Shown piece after piece: positions 35,481 to 43,656 of a stretch of 64,000 bases of DNA (its first letter is position 1; each line of letters begins with the position of its first letter). The notes beneath the pieces are model-generated. The model worked only from the letters and a program-made list of their open reading frames with translations, did not search any database and had not been told where the DNA came from. The position numbers and the translations under genes were made by a program. The DNA is from Flavobacterium psychrophilum (lineage in GTDB: Bacteria > Bacteroidota > Bacteroidia > Flavobacteriales > Flavobacteriaceae), in NCBI GenBank assembly GCA_945879625.1, contig CAMCVA010000004.1, positions 110,124 to 174,123 on the forward strand, in the 5' to 3' direction.

Positions 35481-35515
35481 AAGGAGGGAACTAGCACTAG
35501 TTCCCTCCTTTTTTT
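35481..35515 (+). terminator. Strong terminator of the Omp28-like T9SS cargo gene
   Basis: A 14-bp inverted repeat, AAGGAGGGAACTAG / CTAGTTCCCTCCTT, separated by CA, followed by T-run. Confidence 0.9.
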
Positions 35516-35528
35516 ATACCCCATTACC

Positions 35529-36251
35529 ATGAAAAAACTTATTTATTTAGTGGTCCTGTTGGCTGGAATTGTGCTACAAGCACAAATTTCAGTAACCAAA
35601 CACGATGGAACACCCATCACCGATAATCAAATTATTACCTATAATTCAACAGTATATAACCTTGCTGCTTTGGAGTTTTTTGTGCGTAACAATGCCGCAA
35701 CCTCTACCCGCGTGCTAATTGAATGCCTGAGCATGACCAACGCCGACGGTACTGGATTTGAATTGTGTTTTGGGAACGAATGTTTGGCCTCGGTTGCTCC
35801 TAACGAAACCTATCCTAGCTCACCGGTTACTATTGCTGCTGGTGGAACAAACGGAAACTTTGATCACTTCTATAATTCAAACCCAGGGAATGGACAAATC
35901 ATGGATTTTGTGTTCCGTTTTTACCAAGTTGATTTAGGCGGAAACGAAGTAGGAAACACCATTACCTTTACCTACCGTTACAACCCAAACTTAGCCGTAG
36001 ATTCTTTTTCTGCACTAAATGCGATGGGTGTGCGTTTGCAAAGTACTAGTTTGAGTAATCAACTTGAATTGACAGCGGCCAACAATATACAATTGGAATT
36101 AATTGATCTTGCCGGAAAAACTGTGCGTAGTATTTCGTTAACTGCAGGAGAGCAAAGCATAGATGTGAGCCAATTGACTGCTGGGGTTTATGTAGCGAAA
36201 TTCTCGACCAATGAAGGAGCAACCAGCAATATAAAAGTGGTGAAAAACTAA
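35529..36251 (+). CDS. Small T9SS-sorted secreted protein
   Basis: A 240-residue protein with signal peptide MKKLIYLVVLLAGIVLQAQ, an immunoglobulin-like region of about 130 residues (YNLAALEFFVRNNAATSTRVLIE...) with three cysteines, and a C-terminal sorting domain (IQLELIDLAGKTVRSISL..., LTAGVYVAKFS, KVVKN). The sorting domain lacks the VYPNP entrance motif but keeps the later strands. No enzymatic motif is visible. It follows the preceding T9SS cargo gene after a terminator, so its promoter must lie within about 15 bp of that T-run or read-through is used. Confidence 0.82.
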   Translation: MKKLIYLVVLLAGIVLQAQISVTKHDGTPITDNQIITYNSTVYNLAALEFFVRNNAATSTRVLIECLSMTNADGTGFELCFGNECLASVAPNETYPSSPVTIAAGGTNGNFDHFYNSNPGNGQIMDFVFRFYQVDLGGNEVGNTITFTYRYNPNLAVDSFSALNAMGVRLQSTSLSNQLELTAANNIQLELIDLAGKTVRSISLTAGEQSIDVSQLTAGVYVAKFSTNEGATSNIKVVKN

Positions 36252-36269
36252 TACTAATCCTCATCAATA

Positions 36270-36304
36270 AAAAACTAAACCGTCAAATTCTGGCGGTTTT
36301 TTTT
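36270..36304. terminator. Bidirectional terminator between convergent genes
   Basis: A 9-bp stem with one G-T pair, AAACCGTCA / TGGCGGTTT, with loop AATTC and A/T runs on each side. Confidence 0.82.
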
Positions 36305-37385
36305 ATTCGCATCCATCCAATGAATTGATCCATTGGGTAACCAAATCAACGGCCTCTTGGTGCACAATTGATCGGCCTAGAAAAGGCATGCGGTAGTTGG
36401 GATCGTTGGTGCTTACACGTGCATACAAAATTGAACGATTAATGTCGCCAGGCGTAACCAATTCTCCTGAGAATCCAGGCATAAAATGATTGGGAGAAAC
36501 ACACACGCCCATGTTGGACAAAAGTGTTGTTTTGTAAAATTCAAAGCGAAGTGCAAATACAGTAGCATAACCGCCGTCACGATGACAATGCGCACAGTTC
36601 ATATCAACAAACGAACGCATACGCAAACCTATGGGCTTGCTCTGGTCTTGGTAATTAATAGTAGATTGTGAAACGGCAGGAAAATTAGGTTCTAAATAAC
36701 CCGAGTCTACCCATTTAGTTAACTGCAGGGTAGTGCTGTTGGGATAGGTTAAATTGAAGTTTAAATTTTGAGGTTTAATGCCAATCGGAACCACTGTTTG
36801 CGCAATGTTGTGGCAGGCCAAACATTCTGATTCTTTCGGGATTTTGTAGGTAATGCTGCGGGTAATATTGTTTTCGTCTGTCCAAGTAACGGGCGTTGTG
36901 CTACCCGTCATTTGCAATACGGCATCGGTTTGCTCGTCATTCCATACGTATTCGGCAAAAATCCAACCGCTTTGTTTGCGAATCATCAGCCGCGTTTCTA
37001 TTATTCGTGTGGTGTTGGAAGGGGCCACATTGTTGTAGAAAAAGTTCTTAATTAATACCGCACCCACAGGCAATTCAAGCACCTGATGATCTGAAACATA
37101 GGTGGCTTTGGTATTTTTGGGCATCCATACGTAGCGGGATTTTTTGGCATAATCAGTAAATAATTCACTGGCAGGTTTATACAGCAAAAGACCAACAGCC
37201 GGTTTTAGATCTTTCATTGGCCCCGTAAAAAATTGGTACATTGACAAATTGGGATACGGCACCGCAGTCAAATCAGCAACCACTGGGGATTCCTCCACAG
37301 TTATATAGGCATCGTCATTATTACAACTGCCCAAGAGTAGTGCAATGATTCCAAATAAAAAACCTTTAGTCCAAGTCGTATTCAC
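36303..37385 (-). CDS. Di-heme c-type cytochrome lipoprotein (SO2930-like)
   Basis: A 360-residue lipoprotein (signal TKGFLFGIIALLLGSCNND) exported to the periplasm. Two haem-attachment motifs CXXCH are present: CLACH (about residue 188) and CAHCH (about residue 263). There is an IPKESECLACH context and a C-terminal PFLGRS/VDLVTQWIN segment typical of cytochrome c-like tails. This arrangement fits the SO2930 family of di-heme proteins, often encoded beside a beta-helix partner, which is absent here. The start is GTG at 37385; an in-frame stop lies four codons upstream. The electron-transfer partner is unknown. Confidence 0.82.
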   Translation of the reverse strand: MNTTWTKGFLFGIIALLLGSCNNDDAYITVEESPVVADLTAVPYPNLSMYQFFTGPMKDLKPAVGLLLYKPASELFTDYAKKSRYVWMPKNTKATYVSDHQVLELPVGAVLIKNFFYNNVAPSNTTRIIETRLMIRKQSGWIFAEYVWNDEQTDAVLQMTGSTTPVTWTDENNITRSITYKIPKESECLACHNIAQTVVPIGIKPQNLNFNLTYPNSTTLQLTKWVDSGYLEPNFPAVSQSTINYQDQSKPIGLRMRSFVDMNCAHCHRDGGYATVFALRFEFYKTTLLSNMGVCVSPNHFMPGFSGELVTPGDINRSILYARVSTNDPNYRMPFLGRSIVHQEAVDLVTQWINSLDGCE

Positions 37386-37438
37386 AAATATAATTTAAGC
37401 TGACAAAAATAAACATTCAGCGATAAGTACAAAATAAA

Positions 37439-37473
37439 TTTGATAGAATTGTGCAGCAAACATACTACTTTTG
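37439..37473 (+). promoter_or_regulatory. Promoter of the SprA-like giant OMP gene
   Basis: TACTTTTG (37466-37473) with TTTG (37439-37442) 23 bp upstream. The leader to the ATG at 37498 is 24 bp. Confidence 0.55.
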
Positions 37474-37497
37474 AGTGGAATCCGTTATCGGAAAAGT

Positions 37498-40400
37498 ATG
37501 CGTAAATTAGTTTGGCTTTGTTTTGTTTTGGGAATCGGCGTTGGCGCGCAAGCACAAGTGCTCGAAACTCCCTATAAAGCCAAAACGCTTGTTCCCACCT
37601 ACGATACCATCCACATAGACAGCGTGAGCATCAACGCCAGTTTTTTTAAAGTACTCGGCAAGAATGGAACGCCCATTGATGCTGCTACTTATGAAGTCAA
37701 TTTTCCAAAAGGACTATTGCTGTTCAAAAAAGAGCACCCCTTGCCTGCCGATTCAATTCGCATTCGCTACCTTAAATTCCCAGAACACCTCACCAAAAAA
37801 TACAGTATTTACGACGATGCGCGCGTGCTCACCACCAATATTCGGCAGCCCAAATTGTTTAGTCTTTCTCCGGTAACTGCCAATCGATTTGTGCCTTTTG
37901 ACGGATTGAATACTTCGGGTAGTATTACGCGGGGAATTACCGTGGGCAACAACCAAAACAGTGTAGTTAATTCGAATTTAGATTTGCAAATCAGCGGAAA
38001 AATCTCGGACAAAGTGAGTTTGCGGGCTTCTATTCAAGACAACAATATCCCGCTACAATCGGGCGGCTATTCGCAAAAATTGGACGAATTTGACCAAGTT
38101 TTCATGGAATTGTACAGCGATCGCTGGGCCATACGGGCAGGTGATTTGTTTTTAGAAAACAAGGACTCGCGGTTTTTAACATTCAACAAAAAAGTGCAAG
38201 GACTTTCTTCGCGCTTTAATTTTGGCACCGAAGAATCTACACAAACTTCGGTATTTGCATCGGCAGCTTTGGTAAAAGGCCAATACGCCAAAAGCAACTT
38301 TACAGGCAAAGAAGGCAACCAAGGACCCTACAAACTCAAAGGACCAAATGGCGAATTGTATGTGTTGGTCATTTCGGGATCGGAACGCGTGTATGTGAAC
38401 GGGATTCTGTTGGAACGCGGCGAAAATAATGACTACACCATCGATTACAATGCCGGCGAACTGCTGTTTACTCCCGTGTTTCCCATCACCTCAGACATGC
38501 GTATCGCCGTGGAATATCAATATTCGGAACGCAGTTACAATCGATTTGTAACCTATGCGGGCGGACGTGTAGCCCAAGAAAAATGGAACATCAGCACGGC
38601 GATCTATGCCGAAAGCGATTTAAAAAATCAGCCGCTGCAGCAAACACTCACTGAAGAACAATTGGCCATTTTGCAAACTGCTGGCGATAACGCTGCCGCG
38701 ATGTATGCGAGTTCGGCCTATATAGATAGCTATGCCGCATCAAAGGTGTTGTACAAAAAAACCACCGTCAATGGCGTGACCTATTTTGTGTATTCTAACA
38801 ATCCCGAAGATATTTTATATAATGTACGGTTTACATTACTGGGGCCAAACCAAGGCGATTATGTGTTGGTCAATGCCTCGGTGGTGGGAAAACTATTTGA
38901 GTATGTCGCCCCGATTAATGGGGTGAAACAAGGAAATTATGATCCTGTGATTAAATTGGTTCCGCCCACCAAAATACAAGTTGCCACGATAGCTGGTGGG
39001 ATAAATCCAAGTGAAAAAACCTCGTTTGACTGGGAATTGGCCTTGAGTCAAAACGACGCCAATTTGTTCTCAAGCCAAAACGACGATAACAACAAAGGCT
39101 TGGCTGGGAAATGGAACCTCAAACAACGGCTGCATTCCAAAAAGTGGCAACTGGACGCGGGCAGTTCGTTTCAGCATGTGCAAGAAAATTTTAAAACTGT
39201 TGAGCGGCTCACAAGCATCGAATTTGCGCGCGATTGGAATTTGGGCGTTTTTGCCGGAAACCAAAGCATATTCAGTGCCAAGCTAGAGGCACAATTGCCC
39301 AAAAAAGGCAACCTAGCCTATCAATATGAAAATTTGGGGTTGACAAACAATTTTACCGGCAATCGGCACCAACTGAGTGGAGCATTTCAGCTCAAGAATT
39401 GGAACCTACAGCAACAAGGAAGTGTCATGAAAAGCAACAGCACGCTGGCAGCAACCACATTTATTCGGGAGCAATTTACCAGCAAATGGCAGCGCAACAA
39501 AAACTGGATTGGCTCCTCTTTGCGTCTGGAAGACAACCAAGAACAACTCAAAAGCACGCGGCTATTGACGCCTTTAAGTCAACGATTTACAGAATGGGGT
39601 GTGTTTGTGGGCCGAGGCGACAGCACCAAAGTCTATGCCCAAATTGGGTATTTGCAGCGACAGACCGATAGTATTCAAAATGGGCTATTGCAGGCGGTGA
39701 GCAAATCGCATTCGTATTATCTAAAATCAAAAATCTTGCACTCTGACGAACGGGATTTGGTGGTATTTATAAATTACCGTCGACTCGAATTTACTGATCC
39801 CGCCAAAAAGAACCAACCGTCACTCAACTCCAGAATAGTCTACAACGATAATTTTGGCGATAAATTGGTGCAAACCACCACGGCCTACGAAACCGCTTCG
39901 GGCGCCATTGCCCAACAGGAATTCACCTACATCGAGGTGCCGCCCGGACAAGGCGTATATGCGTGGATTGATTACAACGGCAACGGAATTCAAGAACTCG
40001 AAGAATTTGAGGTCGCTCCGTTTCCAGACCAAGCCAAATTTGTGCGCGTGTATTTGCCGTCGCAAGTTTTTTTACAAACACACCAAAATAAATTTGCCGA
40101 ATCGGTGAGTTGGAACCCGATAATATGGCGTTCGAAATCTGGATTTAAACGCGTGCTTTCCTACTTGTACAACCAAACAGCCTTTAGCATTGACCGAAAA
40201 TTAGAACGCAATGGCGATCAGTTTAATCTAAATCCATTTAGTTCATCGGGTGCCAATTTATTGGGTTTGCAACAAAATTTCAGGAATAGCTTTTTTATCA
40301 ATCGAGGCAAACAAAACCATTCGATAACCTATACTTTTTTGGAAAGCAAGGTGCAAAACTTGTTGTCCTTTGGCTCACAATCCAGCCAAAACACAGCTCA

Positions 40401-40911
40401 CCAATTGCAGTACAACCACCTGATAGCCAAAACGTGGCTGCTTGGGTTTACAGCAAAAACTGCCAACTCAAGCCTAAGCGTGAGCGACTATATTGCCCGA
40501 AATTATACCATAGACAGCTATTTTGTATCGCCCAAATTGTCGTACATTTTTTCGCAAAACGCCAGCCTAGATGTGTTTGTAGAGCAACAAAACAAAAAAA
40601 ACCAACTGGGCGATTTGGAGCAACTCAAACAAACCCGCATAGGCAGTTCGTTTAGTTATTCGGGGGAGAAAAAAGTAACCCTAACGGGCGAATATTCCTA
40701 TTACAACAACAGTTTTAGCGGAAACGCCTTTACTCCTGCCGCGTTCCAAATGCTCGAAGGATTACAACCCGGACAAAACAGTACTTGGCGATTATTGGCA
40801 CAAAAAAACCTCACCCAATACTTAGAACTCAACCTGAACTACCAAGGCCGCAAAAGCGAAAACAGCCCGGTGGTGCACATTGGGTCGGTGCAGCTACGGG
40901 CGTATTTTTAA
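37498..40911 (+). CDS. Large SprA-like envelope protein
   Basis: A 1137-residue protein with signal peptide MRKLVWLCFVLGIGVGAQAQ. Residues about 145-225 (GSITRGITVGNNQNSVVNS..., DNNIPLQSGGY..., FDQVFMELY, AIRAGDLFLEN) resemble the repeated unit of the T9SS translocon protein SprA, but the protein is half its size. An EF-hand-like loop, DYNGNGIQELEEFE, is at about residues 824-837. The remaining two thirds are alternating amphipathic strands with a final aromatic residue (LRAYF), consistent with a big outer-membrane barrel. The start at 37498 is chosen because the upstream TTG would lie inside the -7 box. Function is not established. Confidence 0.82.
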   Translation: MRKLVWLCFVLGIGVGAQAQVLETPYKAKTLVPTYDTIHIDSVSINASFFKVLGKNGTPIDAATYEVNFPKGLLLFKKEHPLPADSIRIRYLKFPEHLTKKYSIYDDARVLTTNIRQPKLFSLSPVTANRFVPFDGLNTSGSITRGITVGNNQNSVVNSNLDLQISGKISDKVSLRASIQDNNIPLQSGGYSQKLDEFDQVFMELYSDRWAIRAGDLFLENKDSRFLTFNKKVQGLSSRFNFGTEESTQTSVFASAALVKGQYAKSNFTGKEGNQGPYKLKGPNGELYVLVISGSERVYVNGILLERGENNDYTIDYNAGELLFTPVFPITSDMRIAVEYQYSERSYNRFVTYAGGRVAQEKWNISTAIYAESDLKNQPLQQTLTEEQLAILQTAGDNAAAMYASSAYIDSYAASKVLYKKTTVNGVTYFVYSNNPEDILYNVRFTLLGPNQGDYVLVNASVVGKLFEYVAPINGVKQGNYDPVIKLVPPTKIQVATIAGGINPSEKTSFDWELALSQNDANLFSSQNDDNNKGLAGKWNLKQRLHSKKWQLDAGSSFQHVQENFKTVERLTSIEFARDWNLGVFAGNQSIFSAKLEAQLPKKGNLAYQYENLGLTNNFTGNRHQLSGAFQLKNWNLQQQGSVMKSNSTLAATTFIREQFTSKWQRNKNWIGSSLRLEDNQEQLKSTRLLTPLSQRFTEWGVFVGRGDSTKVYAQIGYLQRQTDSIQNGLLQAVSKSHSYYLKSKILHSDERDLVVFINYRRLEFTDPAKKNQPSLNSRIVYNDNFGDKLVQTTTAYETASGAIAQQEFTYIEVPPGQGVYAWIDYNGNGIQELEEFEVAPFPDQAKFVRVYLPSQVFLQTHQNKFAESVSWNPIIWRSKSGFKRVLSYLYNQTAFSIDRKLERNGDQFNLNPFSSSGANLLGLQQNFRNSFFINRGKQNHSITYTFLESKVQNLLSFGSQSSQNTAHQLQYNHLIAKTWLLGFTAKTANSSLSVSDYIARNYTIDSYFVSPKLSYIFSQNASLDVFVEQQNKKNQLGDLEQLKQTRIGSSFSYSGEKKVTLTGEYSYYNNSFSGNAFTPAAFQMLEGLQPGQNSTWRLLAQKNLTQYLELNLNYQGRKSENSPVVHIGSVQLRAYF

Positions 40912-40961
40912 TTGATACTTGAATTGGTATACTAAGAACCGATTAGAGCTTACGGCTTTGG

Positions 40962-40991
40962 GTGGGAAGCGGGAAGTGGGAAGCGGGAAGT
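40962..40991. repeat. 14-bp (2 x 7) tandem repeat
   Basis: GTGGGAA GCGGGAA repeated twice without mismatch, then GT. The words recur at 30518-30531. Confidence 0.75.
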
Positions 40992-41104
40992 TTAAGAATC
41001 GGAAAGAAATACAAACTGTCTGATCCGCTAAAGCGAGGGCGTTTTTTGTGCTTTAGGAGGTGAACCTATTTTGATCGCCGAAAATCCCAGGTCTTGATTT
41101 TTTG

Positions 41105-41130
41105 TTTCTTTTTCATCAAGGAAAAAGAAA
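41105..41130. repeat. Perfect 10-bp inverted repeat
   Basis: TTTCTTTTTC, ATCAAG loop, GAAAAAGAAA. AT-rich stem with no T-run after it on either strand. Confidence 0.65.
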
Positions 41131-41131
41131 G

Positions 41132-41159
41132 GATTAACGATTAACGAATAACGATTTTT
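41132..41159. repeat. GATTAAC heptamer tract
   Basis: GATTAAC, GATTAAC, GAATAAC, GATTTTT in a 7-bp register. Confidence 0.65.
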
Positions 41160-41176
41160 GATTGCTTCGCCAGTTC

Positions 41177-41204
41177 GTCCCGACGCTTCGGGACCAAATT
41201 CCAA
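41177..41204. repeat. Hairpin plus 20-bp dispersed repeat, copy 2
   Basis: A perfect 7-bp stem GTCCCGA / TCGGGAC with loop CGCT (41177-41194). It overlaps GCTTCGGGACCAAATTCCAA (41185-41204), identical to 30572-30591. Confidence 0.7.
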
Positions 41205-41216
41205 TATATTTGGAAT

Positions 41217-41240
41217 AACTCATAATTCATAACTCATAAC
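41217..41240. repeat. AACTCAT heptamer tract
   Basis: AACTCAT, AATTCAT, AACTCAT, AAC in a 7-bp register. Confidence 0.7.
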
Positions 41241-41274
41241 TTTCTTAACCGATTATCGGAGTTGGCAGGAACAT

Positions 41275-41306
41275 AAAAAAAGTCGAAACTCGCGTTTCGA
41301 CTTTTT
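41275..41306 (-). terminator. Terminator of tRNA-Ala
   Basis: An 8-bp stem GTCGAAAC / GTTTCGAC with loop TCGC, A-run on the left (T-run on the minus strand), immediately downstream of the tRNA 3' end. Confidence 0.82.
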
Positions 41307-41382
41307 GGTGGAGAATATCGGAATCGAACCGATTACCTCTTGCCTGCCAGGCAAGCGCTCTAGCCAAGTGAGCTAATCCCCC
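41306..41382 (-). tRNA. tRNA-Ala (anticodon GGC), CCA encoded
   Basis: The reverse complement folds as a complete cloverleaf: acceptor GGGGGAT / ATTCTCC containing the alanine-identity G3:U70 wobble pair, D-arm GCTC...GAGC, anticodon arm CTTGC CTGGCAG GCAAG giving anticodon GGC, T-arm ATCGG TTCGATT CCGAT, discriminator A, and a genomically encoded CCA (41306-41308). It lies alone, on the minus strand, right after the DUF6029 gene, with its own promoter and terminator. Confidence 0.96.
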
Positions 41383-41391
41383 ATTTGGCTG

Positions 41392-41423
41392 CAAATATAT
41401 TAAAAAGATGTATTTAACGACAA
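41392..41423 (-). promoter_or_regulatory. tRNA-Ala promoter overlapping the end of the DUF6029 gene
   Basis: On the minus strand TATATTTG (41392-41399) is 9 bp from the tRNA 5' end. TTG (41421-41423) is 21 bp further upstream and inside the 3' coding end of the DUF6029 gene. Confidence 0.7.
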
Positions 41424-43082
41424 AGAAACGCCAGAACTTTCTGGAACTTCTCTACAAACGCCGCCCACACAAATTAGCCCACCACGCTGACGGCCATAAC
41501 TCATGGCAATTCGTGTAGTTTTGTGCCGAAAAGCAGCACCCGCATTATAATAATGGTTGCGTTGTAGTCTATCACTGTTGCCATAATTGTATAAATCTGT
41601 TGTGTACAACGACCACTTCGAGTTTAAATTATACTCCAATGTGGCCGAGGCCCAGTTCTTTTTATCCGCATTGGCCCACATGTGCTCGGCTACCCAACGC
41701 ACCGACTGGTCTTTTCCGAAACGGTGTGTAGACTCGGCAGCAACAATTTGGGTTTGAATAATTTCAGTTCCTGAATTGATATTGACAATTAAGTTTTTAT
41801 CATAATATTGGTGAATCCACGTGAGTTCAGATTGCCAAGTAGGGCTCCATTTTTTGATAAAATCTACGTTGATATCGGAAAAATATCTTTTTCCAAAAGC
41901 AAAAAAATCGGTTTCGTAATCAAATAAGGGTGCATAAAAATTTCCGCTCAAGGCATTCCAATTTGAGAAATTCACAGCCAATTTGGTTCCGTATTTGCCC
42001 CCCAATGCGGTCCCTTTTTTAAAGTTATAAAACAAATCGATCTGTCCGCCTATTTCTCCTGCTTTACCAATGCCTTTGCCGTTTTCGAAGTTGATAAACA
42101 CGTTGGGTTGCGCTTGGTACGGATAAATATTGGCCAAATTGCTGTGGTGTTGTTTGGTTAAACTTGGAATAAAGTTCACGATACGATCATTAAAGATATT
42201 TCCGTTGGCCAATCGTTCACTAAAAAAACCCATGTTTTCCATGCGGCGAAAGCTGCCATCTATTCCAAATCCTTTTTTGGAATAGCCCAAATTCACCAAA
42301 AGTGCAGAGCCTGGTTTTACAAATTTTGGTCTTAATTGATTAACCTGAACAACAGCATCATCCGACTTCAAGTTGAACTCGGCCGACGAATAAAACGAAT
42401 TGTGTGAGAAATTTACGCGAACACCTGAGGCATGAACCAATGGAGAAAATACGGGATCGACTATATTCTCAATAGGCTCATTACGCAATACGAAGGTTAA
42501 ACCAACTGATAAATCGGAAGTTTTAAAACTGAAGAAGTCGGTCAATTTAAAGTCTAAATCACCTCCAGCTATAAATCCTTTAGATAAACCAAACCCGGTT
42601 CGTTGTCGTCCAGCTATCGATTTAAAGGAAATAAAATCGGTGGGTTTATAAATAATTCTTGCGCCACATAAAGCGTTGTTAATGCCTAGCGCACGATCTT
42701 CCCAGCTTCTGTACAGCAGTCCGCTGCCAAATTGGTCATAAAAATAACCACCCGTTACATCTACTTTTTTGCCTTTGAATTGCACAAAATAGGTGGCTAA
42801 ATTGGTGTTTTTGTATTTGGGATTGTAATTTAGTAGTGCTTGGTCTTCATAGGCCTCTACTTGCACACCCGCTGTCCAATTTTTGTATCCGGTATTCACA
42901 AACAAATAATTATTTGAGCGCAATGGATCTTCAGGACTATTGATGCGCAGCCCTTTGTCATTGGTGTACCACTGCCCATTCGATTCAAAACCACCATATA
43001 CACGCACCGGTGAAGGAGCGTTTTCTTGTGCATTAGTCAGTTGGAATACCCCCAATACAACACCAAACAGAATCTTTTTCAT
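41400..43082 (-). CDS. DUF6029 family outer-membrane protein
   Basis: A 560-residue protein with signal peptide MKKILFGVVLGVFQLTNA and a body of beta-strands (VRVYGGFESNGQWYTND, YFVQFKGKKVDVTGGYFYDQFGSGL, SWEDRALGINNAL) ending in an aromatic residue (LNTSF). This corresponds to the DUF6029 family of Bacteroidota, predicted beta-barrels of unknown function. It directly follows a TlpA-like thioredoxin gene (3-bp gap), opposite an Omp28-type gene, a neighbourhood suggesting a role in envelope redox or assembly. Its C-terminal codons overlap the tRNA-Ala promoter. The sequence CVGGVC near the end could form a disulphide. Confidence 0.85.
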   Translation of the reverse strand: MKKILFGVVLGVFQLTNAQENAPSPVRVYGGFESNGQWYTNDKGLRINSPEDPLRSNNYLFVNTGYKNWTAGVQVEAYEDQALLNYNPKYKNTNLATYFVQFKGKKVDVTGGYFYDQFGSGLLYRSWEDRALGINNALCGARIIYKPTDFISFKSIAGRQRTGFGLSKGFIAGGDLDFKLTDFFSFKTSDLSVGLTFVLRNEPIENIVDPVFSPLVHASGVRVNFSHNSFYSSAEFNLKSDDAVVQVNQLRPKFVKPGSALLVNLGYSKKGFGIDGSFRRMENMGFFSERLANGNIFNDRIVNFIPSLTKQHHSNLANIYPYQAQPNVFINFENGKGIGKAGEIGGQIDLFYNFKKGTALGGKYGTKLAVNFSNWNALSGNFYAPLFDYETDFFAFGKRYFSDINVDFIKKWSPTWQSELTWIHQYYDKNLIVNINSGTEIIQTQIVAAESTHRFGKDQSVRWVAEHMWANADKKNWASATLEYNLNSKWSLYTTDLYNYGNSDRLQRNHYYNAGAAFRHKTTRIAMSYGRQRGGLICVGGVCREVPESSGVSLSLNTSF

Positions 43083-43085
43083 CGA

Positions 43086-43562
43086 TTAAAGTGATTTGAT
43101 TTTATCAAACAAATCCTTCTCGTTTCCGGGAACATACCCGTTCTGAATATGCACAATAACTTGATTTTTAACCACAATGGTATACGGAATGTTTACAATG
43201 GTCATAGCCCGTTTAAAATCTTGGTTGGTGTCCAGTAACACCCGAAAACTCCAATCTTTTCCGCTCACCAAGGGCTTTACGCGTTTTTGTGTGCGCGAAT
43301 CATCTGTAGAAACTGCAATGATTTCCAAATTAACCAACTTTTTCCACTCGTCTTGCAACTCATTCATTTCGTCTAGTTCTTGAATGCACGGTGTGCACCA
43401 AGTTGCCCAAAAGGAAAACACATAGACTTTATCTTTCTCTACAAAATCTTGGGTGAGAGAAAGCGCAGTTCCTTCTAAGTTGGGAAGGCTCAAGTTGGGA
43501 AGTTGTTTTTGAGCAAATACAGGGCTAAGAAGCAATAAAAGCGCGAGCTGGAAAATCTTCAT
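43086..43562 (-). CDS. TlpA-like periplasmic thioredoxin
   Basis: A 158-residue secreted thioredoxin-fold protein: signal peptide MKIFQLALLLLLSPVFAQ, then LPNLEGTALSLTQ, the active site FWATWCTPC and the cis-proline NIPYTIVV. It probably reduces or isomerises disulphides in exported proteins. The start is set at 43562; the upstream 32-residue extension lacks signal-peptide character and would run to the start of the divergent Omp28 gene. First gene of a unit with the DUF6029 gene. Confidence 0.92.
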   Translation of the reverse strand: MKIFQLALLLLLSPVFAQKQLPNLSLPNLEGTALSLTQDFVEKDKVYVFSFWATWCTPCIQELDEMNELQDEWKKLVNLEIIAVSTDDSRTQKRVKPLVSGKDWSFRVLLDTNQDFKRAMTIVNIPYTIVVKNQVIVHIQNGYVPGNEKDLFDKIKSL

Positions 43563-43656
43563 GGTGTTTAAATAAGGTATGCAAATAAATAAATTATTAT
43601 GTTTAGAATAAAATTTTATTTGTTTTATTTGCATTGCTAAACTTGATTTAATTGTC

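Larger units (their letters stand above)
40912..41308. other. Repeat-filled spacer before tRNA-Ala
   Basis: About 400 bp without a gene. It holds a heptamer tract (40962-40991), a 10-bp perfect hairpin (41105-41130), a GATTAAC tract (41132-41159), a 7-bp hairpin with the dispersed 20-mer (41177-41204), an AACTCAT tract (41217-41240) and the tRNA terminator. No ORF of note. Confidence 0.7.

Noticed and set aside
37385..37392. A perfect TATATTTG box on the minus strand at the start of the di-heme lipoprotein gene
   Set aside because: Its last base is the first base of the GTG start codon, so transcription would begin inside the coding sequence. Taken as coincidence unless the start is mis-assigned.
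40962..41240. CRISPR array in the repeat-rich spacer
   Set aside because: Repeat units are 7-14 bp, contiguous and without spacers, and no cas genes are present.
41205..41306. A plus-strand TATATTTG box followed by the 41275-41306 hairpin, as a possible ~90-nt small RNA
   Set aside because: The hairpin is explained as the tRNA-Ala terminator on the other strand; the box lies within repeat DNA and has no -33 element.
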